64,000 nt of DNA, from contig NZ_CP010310.2 of NCBI RefSeq assembly GCF_000815105.2, positions 1,302,001 through 1,366,000 on the forward strand. The letters are read 5' to 3'. Of the stretch, positions 9,059-17,202 are shown one piece after another. The stretch is from Pandoraea pulmonicola. GTDB lineage: Bacteria > Pseudomonadota > Gammaproteobacteria > Burkholderiales > Burkholderiaceae. Below the pieces are notes generated by a model. The model was not told the DNA's origin. It searched no databases and saw nothing but the letters and a program-made list of their open reading frames with translations. How positions within the stretch are numbered: the first letter of the stretch is position 1; the number at the start of each line of letters is the position of its first letter. The position numbers and the translations under genes were made by a program.

Positions 9059-9948
9059 GCTCGCGGCGTGCCTACGCGGCGGGACACGAGGAGTCCGGCG
9101 GTGCATGGAAGGTTGCGTTTGCGGACCTCTGCCTGGTGCTCATGTGCCTGTTCGTCGTGATGTGGGTGCTGGAACGAAGGGTGTTCGAAGCGCCGCAGTC
9201 GGCCGAGCTCAAGATGCTCGAAGCGCTGCAGGCCGCGGGTGTACCGCAGCCGTCTGCCGGTTCGTCTAGCCATGCCGCGCAGGCCTCGAGCGAGCGGGTT
9301 GCCGTCCTTCCCAGCGGTCAGTTCGAGTCGCCTGCCGATCTGGTGCGTCTCGCCAGCGCCGTGCAGCAACTGAGTGAAGCGGCCAGTCTTTCCGATCATG
9401 TGAGTACCTCCATCACACCCGACGGCCTGCGCGTGCGCCTCGCCGACTCCGATGCGCGAGGCCTGTTCGAGCGGGGCAGCGCGACACCGTCGCCTGCCGC
9501 GACGACGCTGCTCGCGCGCATCGGCCAACTGTTCAGTGGCATCGACAATTCACTGATGATCGTGGGCCATACCGACGCTGTGCGGTATCGCGCGACGCGA
9601 GCCGACAGCTACACCAACTGGCACCTGTCGTCGGATCGGGCGCTGGCGGCACGCACGGCGCTGGTCGCCGGGGGATTGCCGCTGGAGCGCGTGCTGATGT
9701 CCGTCGGCATGGCCGACCTGGCGCCGCTGCGGGCCGACGACCCCACGGCAGCGGCGAACCGCCGCATCGAGTTCGTCGTGCTCACGCAGGCGAGGGCGAG
9801 ACAACTGGCCACCATGTTCGGGGCGGCGCACGCCGGCGAAGTCGTGCTCACCGGGCGGAACGCACAGGCCGACGCCGCTGCCATGACGCGGGGAACGGCA
9901 GGCTTAACAAGCGAGGCCCGCCCGTCGCCTGATTCGAGTGAACCGTAA
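9055..9948 (+). CDS. motB: MotB, flagellar stator with peptidoglycan anchor (LafU-like)
   Basis: 297 residues. A single N-terminal span (about 20-41) holds the essential aspartate at residue 24 in VAFADLCLVLMCLFVVMW. A periplasmic linker follows. The OmpA-like peptidoglycan-binding domain (about 125-250) includes MIVGHTDAVRYRA, SSDRALAARTALVAGG and ANRRIEFVVL. It anchors the stator to the cell wall. The start ATG at 9055 overlaps the motA stop. The tail after about 260 is Ala/Thr-rich and has no known domain. Confidence 0.95.
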   Translation: MSSRRAYAAGHEESGGAWKVAFADLCLVLMCLFVVMWVLERRVFEAPQSAELKMLEALQAAGVPQPSAGSSSHAAQASSERVAVLPSGQFESPADLVRLASAVQQLSEAASLSDHVSTSITPDGLRVRLADSDARGLFERGSATPSPAATTLLARIGQLFSGIDNSLMIVGHTDAVRYRATRADSYTNWHLSSDRALAARTALVAGGLPLERVLMSVGMADLAPLRADDPTAAANRRIEFVVLTQARARQLATMFGAAHAGEVVLTGRNAQADAAAMTRGTAGLTSEARPSPDSSEP

Positions 9949-9965
9949 TTTTCGTGGAGCTGCCC

Positions 9966-10277
9966 ATGACCAAGATCGACTCGATTTCGCATATCCCGCC
10001 CATCGACGGCGCGCGCATGCGCCAGGCGGCGGCTGACACCCCCCGGTCTTCGGCGCCGGCACAGGCGACGGCCGGCCCGTCGGGCGTCGCCGCTCGCGCG
10101 GCGTCCGCGGGTACGGGGGAATGGCTGATGAACGCACGCGCCGCCCTCGAATCCGTGCCGCGCGTGGATGCCGTCAAGGTCACACGCCTGAAGGCGATGC
10201 TCGCGAATGGTGAGCTGGCGTTCGACAGCGAGCGCGTGGCCGATTGTATTCTCGATCGTCACGGGATATCGCGTTGA
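9966..10277 (+). CDS. flgM: FlgM, anti-sigma-28 factor
   Basis: 103 residues with a disordered Ala/Ser/Pro-rich N-terminus. The C-terminal half (about 60-102), with RVDAVKVTRLKAMLANGELAFDSERVADCIL, matches the FlgM sigma-binding helices. FlgM holds FliA inactive until the hook is finished and it is exported. The ATG at 9966 has GGAG 6 bases upstream at 9956-9959; a GTG at 9954 also exists but would place that ribosome site inside the gene. It follows the stator genes and overlaps the flgN start, so sigma, anti-sigma and stator form one unit. Confidence 0.85.
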   Translation: MTKIDSISHIPPIDGARMRQAAADTPRSSAPAQATAGPSGVAARAASAGTGEWLMNARAALESVPRVDAVKVTRLKAMLANGELAFDSERVADCILDRHGISR

Positions 10278-10729
10278 ACGCCTCCGACCAAGGACGCCGA
10301 CGTGCGTGCGTCGCGCGCATCGTGGCCGACGTCGAAGCCGATCTCGAGGACTATCGCCGCCTGATCGCGACGCTCGACGCACTGCACCGCGCGCTCACCG
10401 ACGAGAGCCTCGACGCGCTTGCCCGCACGCACGATACCGCGCTGCAACTGGTGGGTCGATTGCGTGCGCGCGCACGCCGACGGGTGCAGTGCCTGGAGCA
10501 GGCATTCGGCGAGACGTCCGCGAACACGATGACCCCCGTGATGCGCTGGCTTGCGGCCGATGCGCGCGAAGCGTACCAAACGTTTGCGACGCGCTGGGAC
10601 GCACTTCAGGCGCTCGCTGCGCGATGCAAGGCGGTCAACGCGCGCAATCTGCGCGACATCGGCGCGAAGCTCCAGATGCTCGACGTCGTGCTCTCACCCG
10701 CCTCGGCCACCTACGCGCCGCAACGCTAG
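10274..10729 (+). CDS. flgN: FlgN-like chaperone for hook-associated proteins
   Basis: 151 residues if translation starts at the TTG at 10274, which overlaps the flgM stop (TTGA). A more upstream in-frame TTG at 10244 would overlap flgM by 34 bases. The product is almost all helix with Leu/Ala/Arg heptads (for example LEDYRRLIATLDALHRALT), as in FlgN, which chaperones FlgK and FlgL. The flgM-flgN pairing supports this. The C-terminal half ends with LQMLDVVLSPASATYAPQR, an exposed tail. Sequence alone is only moderately diagnostic. Confidence 0.7.
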   Translation: MNASDQGRRRACVARIVADVEADLEDYRRLIATLDALHRALTDESLDALARTHDTALQLVGRLRARARRRVQCLEQAFGETSANTMTPVMRWLAADAREAYQTFATRWDALQALAARCKAVNARNLRDIGAKLQMLDVVLSPASATYAPQR

Positions 10730-10877
10730 ACATTCCACGTCGTTCAAGCCTTCCAGTGACGTCCACCGTGACGCTCATCGCGACGCCCATCGAGACAGTT
10801 TTGCCGCGACATTGCGACATCCGTCGCATGTGCGCGACGTGCGTCGAGCGAATTGCCCAAAGCACGTTGGAGCGCTT

Positions 10878-10897
10878 GGGAAATTTGTCAATTTCCC
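10878..10897. promoter_or_regulatory. Palindrome upstream of the flgB operon
   Basis: A perfect 8-base inverted repeat, GGGAAATT and AATTTCCC, with a 4-base spacer (TGTC). It lies in the only sizeable gap (245 bases) between flgN and flgB, about 80-100 bases before the flgB start. Its AT content stands out from the flanks. Position and symmetry suggest a dimeric regulator site controlling the rod-hook operon. The regulator is unknown. Confidence 0.4.
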
Positions 10898-10908
10898 GGG
10901 TTTTCGCG

Positions 10909-10934
10909 TTGATTTTCGATAGCTGCGCCGACAA
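10909..10934 (+). promoter_or_regulatory. Candidate flgB promoter
   Basis: TTGATTTT at 10909-10916 and GCCGACAA at 10927-10934 are 10 bases apart. The second box matches 7 of 8 bases of the sigma-28 -10 element GCCGATAA; the first is a weak match to TAAAGTTT. The same DNA can also be read as a sigma-70 promoter (TTGATT, 15 bases, GACAAT). Either reading puts the transcript start near 10940, so the ATG at 10945 would be nearly leaderless and the TTG at 10975 is the better start for flgB. Confidence 0.35.
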
Positions 10935-10974
10935 TGGGACAGTCATGTCATCAGCCACCCATGGAGGCGAAATC

Positions 10975-11385
10975 TTGCAGTCATTCTTTTCTCAGGCGCT
11001 GGGCGTTCATGCGGCTGCGCTGCAGGCGCGGGAAGCGCGGACCCGCGTGCTGGCCGCGAACCTCGCGAACGAGGCAACGCCGGGTTACCAGGCGCGCGAT
11101 CTCGATTTCGCCGAACAGGTGCGGCGACATCTTGACGCCGACGCACGCAGGGATGTGTTCGATGCTGCCGGTGTGTCCTTTTCGTCGAGCGGGTTCGAGG
11201 CCTCCGATTCATCCAACGCCTTGCGCTACCGCGTGCCGATGCAGACACGCGCCGACGGCAACACCGTCGAGCTTGGCATCGAGCAAGCGCTCTTCGCGCA
11301 GAACCTGTCCGACTGGCAGGCCAGTCTGTCGTTTCTGAACCGGCGTCTTGCCGGCTTGCAGAAGGTCATCGACGGAGGCCGTTGA
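10975..11385 (+). CDS. flgB: FlgB, proximal rod protein
   Basis: 136 residues from a TTG start at 10975, which has a strong GGAGG site at 10963-10967 seven bases before it and gives the canonical FlgB length. An upstream ATG at 10945 would add 10 residues but has no ribosome site. The rod motif VLAANLANEATPGYQARDLDF (about 27-47) is diagnostic. The C-terminus NLSDWQASLSFLNRRLAGLQKVI forms the outer helix. FlgB builds the first part of the rod on the MS ring with FliE. It is first in the flgBCDEFGHIJKL order. Confidence 0.92.
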   Translation: MQSFFSQALGVHAAALQAREARTRVLAANLANEATPGYQARDLDFAEQVRRHLDADARRDVFDAAGVSFSSSGFEASDSSNALRYRVPMQTRADGNTVELGIEQALFAQNLSDWQASLSFLNRRLAGLQKVIDGGR

Positions 11386-11387
11386 CG

Positions 11388-11798
11388 ATGAGCTTCAGAG
11401 AAATCGCGGCCATTGCCGGCTCGGCCATGGCCGCGCAAACCATTCGCCTCAACACCGTGGCGAGCAATCTGGCGAATGCCAGCGCCGTGGCGGGAGATGC
11501 CGACGAGGCTTATCGTGCGCGCAAGCCGGTATTTGCCACGGTGCTGGGCGCAGCGCAAGGCGCACAGCACGTGCAGGTCATCGACATCTACGAGAGCGAG
11601 GATCTGCCCCGCGTGGCGCATGAGCCGGGCAATCCGCTGGCGGATGCCGATGGCAACGTCTTTTACGCGAACGTGAACGCGATCGAGGAGATGACCGACA
11701 TGCTCGACGCCTCGCGAGCGTTTCAAACCAACCTTGAAGTGCTGGCCCGCGTACGCGCGGCGCAGCAGGAACTGTTACGACTGGGAGAGCGTGGATGA
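11388..11798 (+). CDS. flgC: FlgC, proximal rod protein
   Basis: 136 residues, normal length. The rod/hook N-terminal motif is TIRLNTVASNLANASAVAG (about 18-36). The C-terminal block VNAIEEMTDMLDASRAFQTNLEVL is typical of FlgC. ATG 11388 follows GGAGG at 11374-11378; an in-frame TTG at 11382 is a poorer choice. The stop overlaps the flgD start (ATGA). FlgC forms the second proximal rod ring in the periplasm. Confidence 0.93.
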   Translation: MSFREIAAIAGSAMAAQTIRLNTVASNLANASAVAGDADEAYRARKPVFATVLGAAQGAQHVQVIDIYESEDLPRVAHEPGNPLADADGNVFYANVNAIEEMTDMLDASRAFQTNLEVLARVRAAQQELLRLGERG

Positions 11799-12499
11799 CG
11801 CCAATGATTGACAGCGGAGCCGGCGACGTCGCGCGTGCCGCGGCACGGGCAGATACGGGTATCGGTGCGTCGACGGCCAATGACGCCGCCGACGACACGC
11901 GCGACATGTTCACGAAGCTGCTGGTGGCGCAGATCCGTCATCAGGATCCCCTCAACCCCAGCGATCCGGCGCAGTTCGTCGCGCAGCTCACGCAAATGAG
12001 CCAGACCGAAGCGATGCATCAGGTCAGCCGGCGCGTGCTCGATCAGACGAAGGCGCTCGCGCGCATGCAGGCGTTTGCGCTTGGCAGTCACGTCGGGCGC
12101 GACGTCAGCGTGGAGGTCGAGCGTGTCGAGCGCGCGAAGGGCGCCGCCATTCGCGGCGTGGTCACGCTGCCCGAACACGCGCAGCGCGCCGAGATCGTAT
12201 TGCGCGATAGCCGCGGCGTATCGGTTCGCAAGCCGATCGCGCCCGAGCCTTCGTCGGGCGGGGGGACGCCGTTCCACCTCGACGACGCATGGTTCACGCA
12301 GCACAAACTCGGCGCCGGAGCCTACACCATTCACGTGGAAGTCGATGGCCAGCGGCTGCCGGTGCGTGTCTCGGGGCGTCTGGAGCGCGTGCATCTGGAC
12401 GATGCGCAGGCGCGTATCGATGTGGCGGGCGTGGGCGCCCGTATCGACGCCGCAAAGCTGGTCGAACTGTCGGGCGGCGCACCGTCGCGCGCGAGCTAA
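11795..12499 (+). CDS. flgD: FlgD, hook-capping scaffold protein
   Basis: 234 residues. The conserved N-terminal part (about 34-70) has MFTKLLVAQIRHQDPLNPSD followed by QFVAQLTQMSQTEAM, the FlgD signature. The C-terminal part (about 90-230) is the Tudor/FnIII-like region with LGSHVGRDV. FlgD caps the hook during assembly and is discarded when FlgK arrives. It overlaps flgC by 4 bases and lies 14 bases before flgE. Confidence 0.94.
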   Translation: MTPMIDSGAGDVARAAARADTGIGASTANDAADDTRDMFTKLLVAQIRHQDPLNPSDPAQFVAQLTQMSQTEAMHQVSRRVLDQTKALARMQAFALGSHVGRDVSVEVERVERAKGAAIRGVVTLPEHAQRAEIVLRDSRGVSVRKPIAPEPSSGGGTPFHLDDAWFTQHKLGAGAYTIHVEVDGQRLPVRVSGRLERVHLDDAQARIDVAGVGARIDAAKLVELSGGAPSRAS

Positions 12500-12513
12500 T
12501 CAAGGAGTTCAGT

Positions 12514-13614
12514 ATGAGTTTCGATATCGCCCTGTCGGGCATCAACGCCATCAATCAGTCGCTCGAGACGATTTCGCAGAACATCTCCAACGTCGGCACG
12601 AACGGCTACAAATCGGGAAGCACGAGCTTCGCGTCCGCCATGGCGGGAACGCAGCCTGGCGGCGTACGCGCCAACGACACGCGTTACTCGGTCGGCGAGA
12701 ACGGCAGCCTGCGCTCGTCCGCGAATCAGCTGCATCAAGCCATTCAGGGCGGTGGGTTCTTCGTGCTCAAGGAGACGAACGGCCAGCGCGTGTACTCGCG
12801 CGTGGGTGACTTCAACGTCGACAAGGACAATCGCCTCGTGGACGGCGGCGGGCGCGTCGTGCAGGGATTCGCGGGCGGCCAGTCGAATGTCTCGGACGTG
12901 ACGATCGACAAGCGGCCGGTGCCCGCGCTGCCGAGCGACAGCATTACCATCACGGGGCGGCTGCCCAACCCGCTGCCCACGGCGCCTGCGCAAATCGGCG
13001 AGACCTCCGTGACATTCCGCGACGCCAACGGCGAAGTCGCGGTGAGAACCCTGCGGTTCTCCGCGACGGCGACCCCGGGAGAGGTCGAGATATCGGAGGT
13101 CAACGCCGGCAACGTGACCGTGGTCGGCACGCTCGATACGGCGACGATGGGGTTCACCTCTGCCAACGCCGGCACGCTGCCGAGGCTCGACTTCAGCGGC
13201 ATGACGCATCAGCTCGGCGCCTTCTCTGCCACCGCGACGGAAGTCGGCGGCCGCGAGGCGGGCGAGTTCGTACGGGCGCGCATCGACCAGGATGGCTCGG
13301 TGGTCGCCGAGTACAGCAACGGCACCACGCAAACGCAGTATCAGTTGGCCCTCGGAGAATTCGCCAATGTGGGCGGTCTGGCTCCCGCGGACGGTACGGT
13401 CTGGCGGGAAACCGGCGCGTCGGGCCTCGCGCAGTTGCGACGTCCGGGCGAAGGCGCCACGGGCGTGCTCGTGGGGCAGTCGCTCGAAGGGTCGAACGTC
13501 AACGTGACGGACGAACTCGTGAACCTGATGTCCGCGCAGCGCAACTATCAGGCGAACACCAAGGTCATCTCCACGCAGAACGAGATGATGCGCAACCTCA
13601 TGCAATCGATCTGA
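12514..13614 (+). CDS. flgE: FlgE, hook protein
   Basis: 366 residues. The N-terminal motif SLETISQNISNVGTNGYKSGS (about 15-35) and C-terminal SLEGSNVNVTDELVNLMSAQ plus NYQANTKVISTQNEMM define FlgE. The middle holds the hook D1/D2 domains. It is shorter than the 400-residue enterobacterial protein, so the surface domain is reduced. AAGGAG at 12502-12507 lies 6 bases before the ATG. FlgE polymerises into the universal joint outside the outer membrane. Confidence 0.95.
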   Translation: MSFDIALSGINAINQSLETISQNISNVGTNGYKSGSTSFASAMAGTQPGGVRANDTRYSVGENGSLRSSANQLHQAIQGGGFFVLKETNGQRVYSRVGDFNVDKDNRLVDGGGRVVQGFAGGQSNVSDVTIDKRPVPALPSDSITITGRLPNPLPTAPAQIGETSVTFRDANGEVAVRTLRFSATATPGEVEISEVNAGNVTVVGTLDTATMGFTSANAGTLPRLDFSGMTHQLGAFSATATEVGGREAGEFVRARIDQDGSVVAEYSNGTTQTQYQLALGEFANVGGLAPADGTVWRETGASGLAQLRRPGEGATGVLVGQSLEGSNVNVTDELVNLMSAQRNYQANTKVISTQNEMMRNLMQSI

Positions 13615-13618
13615 CGCC

Positions 13619-14350
13619 ATGGACGCCCTCATCTACACGGCGATGTCCGGTGCCCAGCGCGCGCAGGACGCTCAGCAGGTCGTTGCGCACAATCTCGCCA
13701 ACGCGACCACCACGGGCTTTCGGGCCTCGCTGGCGGTTGCGCAGGCGGGCGAGTTGCCTGGCGCGGGGCTGTCTTCGCGCCACTTCGCCCTGCAGGCGCG
13801 AGCGGGCATCGACGCCACTCCCGGCGTGCTCGAACCGACTGGCCGTGCGCTCGACGTCGCCATCGACGGCGCGGGCTATCTGGCGCTCGCGGCGCTGCCC
13901 GACGAGGGCGTGGACGTCGTCTATTCGCGCGGCGGATCGCTGACGCTCGACGGCGACGGCACGTTGCGGCTGCATGGCCGCGCCGTTCTCGGCGAGGGCG
14001 GACCAGTGGTGGTGCCGCCGCATCGCGAACTCGATATCGATGCGGACGGCATGGTGGCCGTGGCGCTCGACGGTGACGGCGAACTGGTGCCCGTCGCTCG
14101 GCTGCAACGTGTGCTTGCCATGCCCGGCGCCATGCGTGGCACGGGCGGCGGCGTGCTGGTCGCGGACGGCGGTACGTTGCCGGGTGACGACGTGACGCTG
14201 CGTGGCGCGCATCTCGAGGCCAGCAACGTCTCGGCCGTCGGCGCCATGGTGCAGAGCATGAACGCGAGCCGCGACTTCGAGATGCAGATGCGCGTGCTCA
14301 AGATCGCCGACGATCTCGCCGAAGGCGGCAACCGTCTCATGCGCGCATGA
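13619..14350 (+). CDS. flgF: FlgF, rod protein
   Basis: 243 residues, normal FlgF length. MDALIYTAMSGAQRAQDAQQ starts the protein, followed by the rod motif VVAHNLANATTTGFRASL. The C-terminal block EASNVSAVGAMVQSMNASRDF matches FlgF. It is encoded 4 bases after flgE. FlgF is the rod subunit at the transition to the distal rod. The tail ends in RLMRA without an obvious extension. Confidence 0.93.
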   Translation: MDALIYTAMSGAQRAQDAQQVVAHNLANATTTGFRASLAVAQAGELPGAGLSSRHFALQARAGIDATPGVLEPTGRALDVAIDGAGYLALAALPDEGVDVVYSRGGSLTLDGDGTLRLHGRAVLGEGGPVVVPPHRELDIDADGMVAVALDGDGELVPVARLQRVLAMPGAMRGTGGGVLVADGGTLPGDDVTLRGAHLEASNVSAVGAMVQSMNASRDFEMQMRVLKIADDLAEGGNRLMRA

Positions 14351-14469
14351 GATCCGCAGAACCCTCGATGGCCGCATGAGGCTCAACCGGTGATCGCCCG
14401 GTCCTCGCCTGGCGCCTGCCCGGCGCCCGCGCGATGCGCCCGGTTTCACAAATTCTCTTTCGATATCTC

Positions 14470-15258
14470 ATGAATCCCGCACTTCTCATCGCCCGCACGG
14501 CGGTCCATGCGCAGGACGCGCAACTGCAGGCGATCGCCAACAATCTGGCGAACGTCAACACCCCGGGCTTCAAACGCGACCGGCTCGCGTTCAAAGACAC
14601 GTTCTATCGCGCCGTGCGTCCGGCCGGCGCGCGCACCCAGGCCGACACGACGTTGCCCGGCGGCACGTATTTCGGCACGGGCGTGCGGCTGGCCGGCACG
14701 CAGAAGCAGTTCATCAACGGCGCGGAAAAAGACACGCAGAACGAGCTCGACGTCGCCATCACGGGGCGCGGCTTCCTGCAGGTCGAAATGCCCGACGGCG
14801 AAACCGCCTACACCCGCGCCGGCAACCTGCGCCTGGACGTGGAAGGGCGTCTGGTGACGCAGGCTGGCCATCCGATCGTCGGCGACATCGTGCTGCCGCC
14901 CGGCGCGCGCGACGTGACGATCAGCGCCGACGGCGAAGTGAGCGCCCTGGAACCGGGCGACACCGAGCCGACGTCGCTCGGCCGCCTGTCGCTGGCCGAC
15001 TTCGTGAACCCGTCCGGCCTGCAGCCGTTGGGCGGCAACCTGTTCGCGCGCACGAGCGCGAGCGGTCCGGCCATCGAAGGCAGCCCCGGCGAGGAGAACC
15101 TCGGCCTGCTGCGACAAAAGGCGCTCGAAGGCTCGAATGTCGTCGCTGTCGAAGAGATGGTGAACATGATCACCGCGCAGCGCGCCTACGAGATGAGCAC
15201 CAAGGTGCTCTCGGCGGCCGACAACATGATGCAGAGCCTCGCGCAGGTTGCGCGGTAA
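14470..15258 (+). CDS. flgG: FlgG, distal rod protein
   Basis: 262 residues, the standard FlgG length when started at ATG 14470 (MNPALLIARTAVHAQD). The frame is open upstream to 14434 but those residues do not fit the family. The motif LQAIANNLANVNTPGFKRDR (about 18-37), the DVAITGRGFLQVEMPDGETA segment and the C-terminal EEMVNMITAQRAYEMSTKV are diagnostic. FlgG forms the distal rod through the P and L rings. A 119-base gap before it has no clear ribosome site close to the start. Confidence 0.95.
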   Translation: MNPALLIARTAVHAQDAQLQAIANNLANVNTPGFKRDRLAFKDTFYRAVRPAGARTQADTTLPGGTYFGTGVRLAGTQKQFINGAEKDTQNELDVAITGRGFLQVEMPDGETAYTRAGNLRLDVEGRLVTQAGHPIVGDIVLPPGARDVTISADGEVSALEPGDTEPTSLGRLSLADFVNPSGLQPLGGNLFARTSASGPAIEGSPGEENLGLLRQKALEGSNVVAVEEMVNMITAQRAYEMSTKVLSAADNMMQSLAQVAR

Positions 15259-15273
15259 CGGAGGGAGACGACG

Positions 15274-16005
15274 ATGACGCACGGAACTTGCGATCGTTCG
15301 CGCGATGTCCTCCCGCGTCATCGCGTTGCGCGTTCAGGGGCGCACGCATCAAGGCTGGTGCGATGGGCGCCGGCGGCGCTGGCGGTGGTGCTTGCCGGCT
15401 GCGCGGGCTTCGTGCCGCCCAAGCTCGAAGAAAGCGACGACTTGCCGAGCATGACCGAGATGTCGTCGCAGGGACAGGCGGGCGGGCTGTTCTCGTCGGG
15501 ACACGCGTTGTCGCTCACGTCGGACCAGCGCGCCTTTCGCGCGGGCGACGTGCTGACCATCGTGTTGCAGGAGCAAACGCAGGCGAGCAAGCGTGCGGGA
15601 ACGCGCATGGACAAGCGCAGCGAGATGTCGGTCGACGACGCCATGCTGATGGGCAAGCCGCTCATCGGCGACACGTCGCTCGGCGCAAGCCGGCGGTTCC
15701 GCGGCGACAGCTCGAGCTCCGCCCAGAACACGCTGCGCGGGGCGATCACGGTCGTCGTGCATCGGGTATTGCCCAGCGGTCTGCTGCACGTGCGCGGCGA
15801 GAAGCGCCTGTTTCTGAATCAGGGCGAGGAGACCGTGCGCGTGGCCGGCTATGTGCGCGCGGGCGACATCGACACGACGAATCGCGTGTCGTCGCTGCGC
15901 GTGGCGAACGCGCGCATCCAGTACTTCGGCACGGGGGCGCTGGCCGACAGCAACAACCCCGGCTGGCTCACGCGCTTCTTCAACAGCCAGTTCTCGCCGC
16001 TCTGA
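15274..16005 (+). CDS. flgH: FlgH, flagellar L-ring lipoprotein
   Basis: 243 residues from ATG 15274. A lipoprotein signal ends in the lipobox LAGC with Cys43. The 28 residues before the hydrophobic core are unusually long, so the GTG at 15358 (giving a 15-residue n-region) could be the true start. The mature part holds RAGDVLTIVLQEQTQASK and the C-terminal NRVSSLRVANARIQYFG typical of FlgH. It assembles the outer-membrane L ring that serves as a bushing for the rod. Confidence 0.93.
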   Translation: MTHGTCDRSRDVLPRHRVARSGAHASRLVRWAPAALAVVLAGCAGFVPPKLEESDDLPSMTEMSSQGQAGGLFSSGHALSLTSDQRAFRAGDVLTIVLQEQTQASKRAGTRMDKRSEMSVDDAMLMGKPLIGDTSLGASRRFRGDSSSSAQNTLRGAITVVVHRVLPSGLLHVRGEKRLFLNQGEETVRVAGYVRAGDIDTTNRVSSLRVANARIQYFGTGALADSNNPGWLTRFFNSQFSPL

Positions 16006-16015
16006 GGAAATGTCT

Positions 16016-17185
16016 ATGTTCGGAATGCCTGGCGCGCTCGCGCGCCTCATCTGCATGGGGCAGGCGTTGTCGGCGCCGGTCCCGATCGCGATAGTCCTTG
16101 CCGCCTTCATCGCCTTCGTCACCCTTGGCGTGCCGGCCGCGCATGCGCAAACCGTGCGCAACTACGTCAACGTGGAGGGCGTGCGCGACAACCAGCTCGT
16201 GGGCTACGGCCTCGTCGTGGGGCTCGCCGGCACGGGGGACGGCCCACGCTCGCGTCACTCGAGCCAGTCGCTGGCCAATCTGCTCAAGCAGTTCGGCGTG
16301 AGCATGCCGGACAACGTGCGGCTGCGCTCGCGCAACGTCGCCGCCGTGATGGTGAGCGCAACGTACCCGTCCGGCTTCCTGCGCGGGCAGACGATCGACG
16401 TGACCGTGTCGTCGATGGGCGACGCGCGCAGCTTGCGCGGCGGCACGCTGCTGCTTACGCAACTGCGCGCGGTGGACGGTCAGACCTATGCGCTCGCGCA
16501 GGGCAACCTCGTGGTGAGCGCGATGCAGGCCGAGGGCCGCAGCGGTTCGCGGATCCAGAAGAATACGCCAACGGCGGGGCGCGTTCCCAACGGCGGGACG
16601 ATCGAGCAGGAGATTCCCGTGCCTGCGGGCGAGGGCGGCGCCATGCGCCTGAGTCTGAAACGTCCCGACTTCCAGCTTGCCGCGAACATCGCCGATGTCA
16701 TCAATGCACGCTTCGGCGAGCGCACGGCGCAGGCGAAGAACGGCAGCACGATCGAAGTGATCGCGCCCGACGACGCCGACGGCCGCGTGCGTTTTCTCGC
16801 GGACGTGCATTCGTTGCCCGTGCCCGGCGTGAGCCGGGTGCCGCGCGCCGTGATCAACGCACGCTCGGGGACCGTCGTGATCTCTCAAGGCGTGACGGTG
16901 CGCCCGGTCGCCGTGTCGCACGGCTCGCTGCGCGTGACGGTGAGCGAGTCGCCGGTCATTTCGCAACCTGCGCCGTTCTCGCGCGGCAGGACCGCGGCCG
17001 TGCCACGCACGCGCATCGACGTCGAGGAGGAAGGCATGGACATTCACGTGTGGCCGGCCGGCGTGGATCTCCAGACCATCGTCGACAGCCTGCGCCGCTC
17101 GGGCGCGACGCCCGATGACGTCATCGCCATCCTGCAGGCGCTCGACGAGGCGGGGGCACTCAACGGCGAACTGCACGTTATTTGA
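16016..17185 (+). CDS. flgI: FlgI, flagellar P-ring protein
   Basis: 389 residues. The Sec signal peptide ends near residue 44 (VPAAHA). The mature start VRNYVNVEGVRDNQLVGYGL and the GLAGTGDGPRSRHSSQSL block are diagnostic of FlgI, as is LQTIVDSLRRSGATPDDVI at the end. Of two close ATGs (16010, 16016) the second has GAGGAA 6 bases before it. FlgI forms the periplasmic P ring. Its usual chaperone FlgA is not encoded in this window. Confidence 0.95.
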   Translation: MFGMPGALARLICMGQALSAPVPIAIVLAAFIAFVTLGVPAAHAQTVRNYVNVEGVRDNQLVGYGLVVGLAGTGDGPRSRHSSQSLANLLKQFGVSMPDNVRLRSRNVAAVMVSATYPSGFLRGQTIDVTVSSMGDARSLRGGTLLLTQLRAVDGQTYALAQGNLVVSAMQAEGRSGSRIQKNTPTAGRVPNGGTIEQEIPVPAGEGGAMRLSLKRPDFQLAANIADVINARFGERTAQAKNGSTIEVIAPDDADGRVRFLADVHSLPVPGVSRVPRAVINARSGTVVISQGVTVRPVAVSHGSLRVTVSESPVISQPAPFSRGRTAAVPRTRIDVEEEGMDIHVWPAGVDLQTIVDSLRRSGATPDDVIAILQALDEAGALNGELHVI

Positions 17186-17202
17186 TCGAACGGAGGATAC
17201 CG

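Noticed and set aside
10945..10974. ATG 10945 as the flgB start
   Set aside because: No ribosome site, gives an N-terminal extension not typical of FlgB, and lies too near the likely transcript start; TTG 10975 has GGAGG at ideal spacing.
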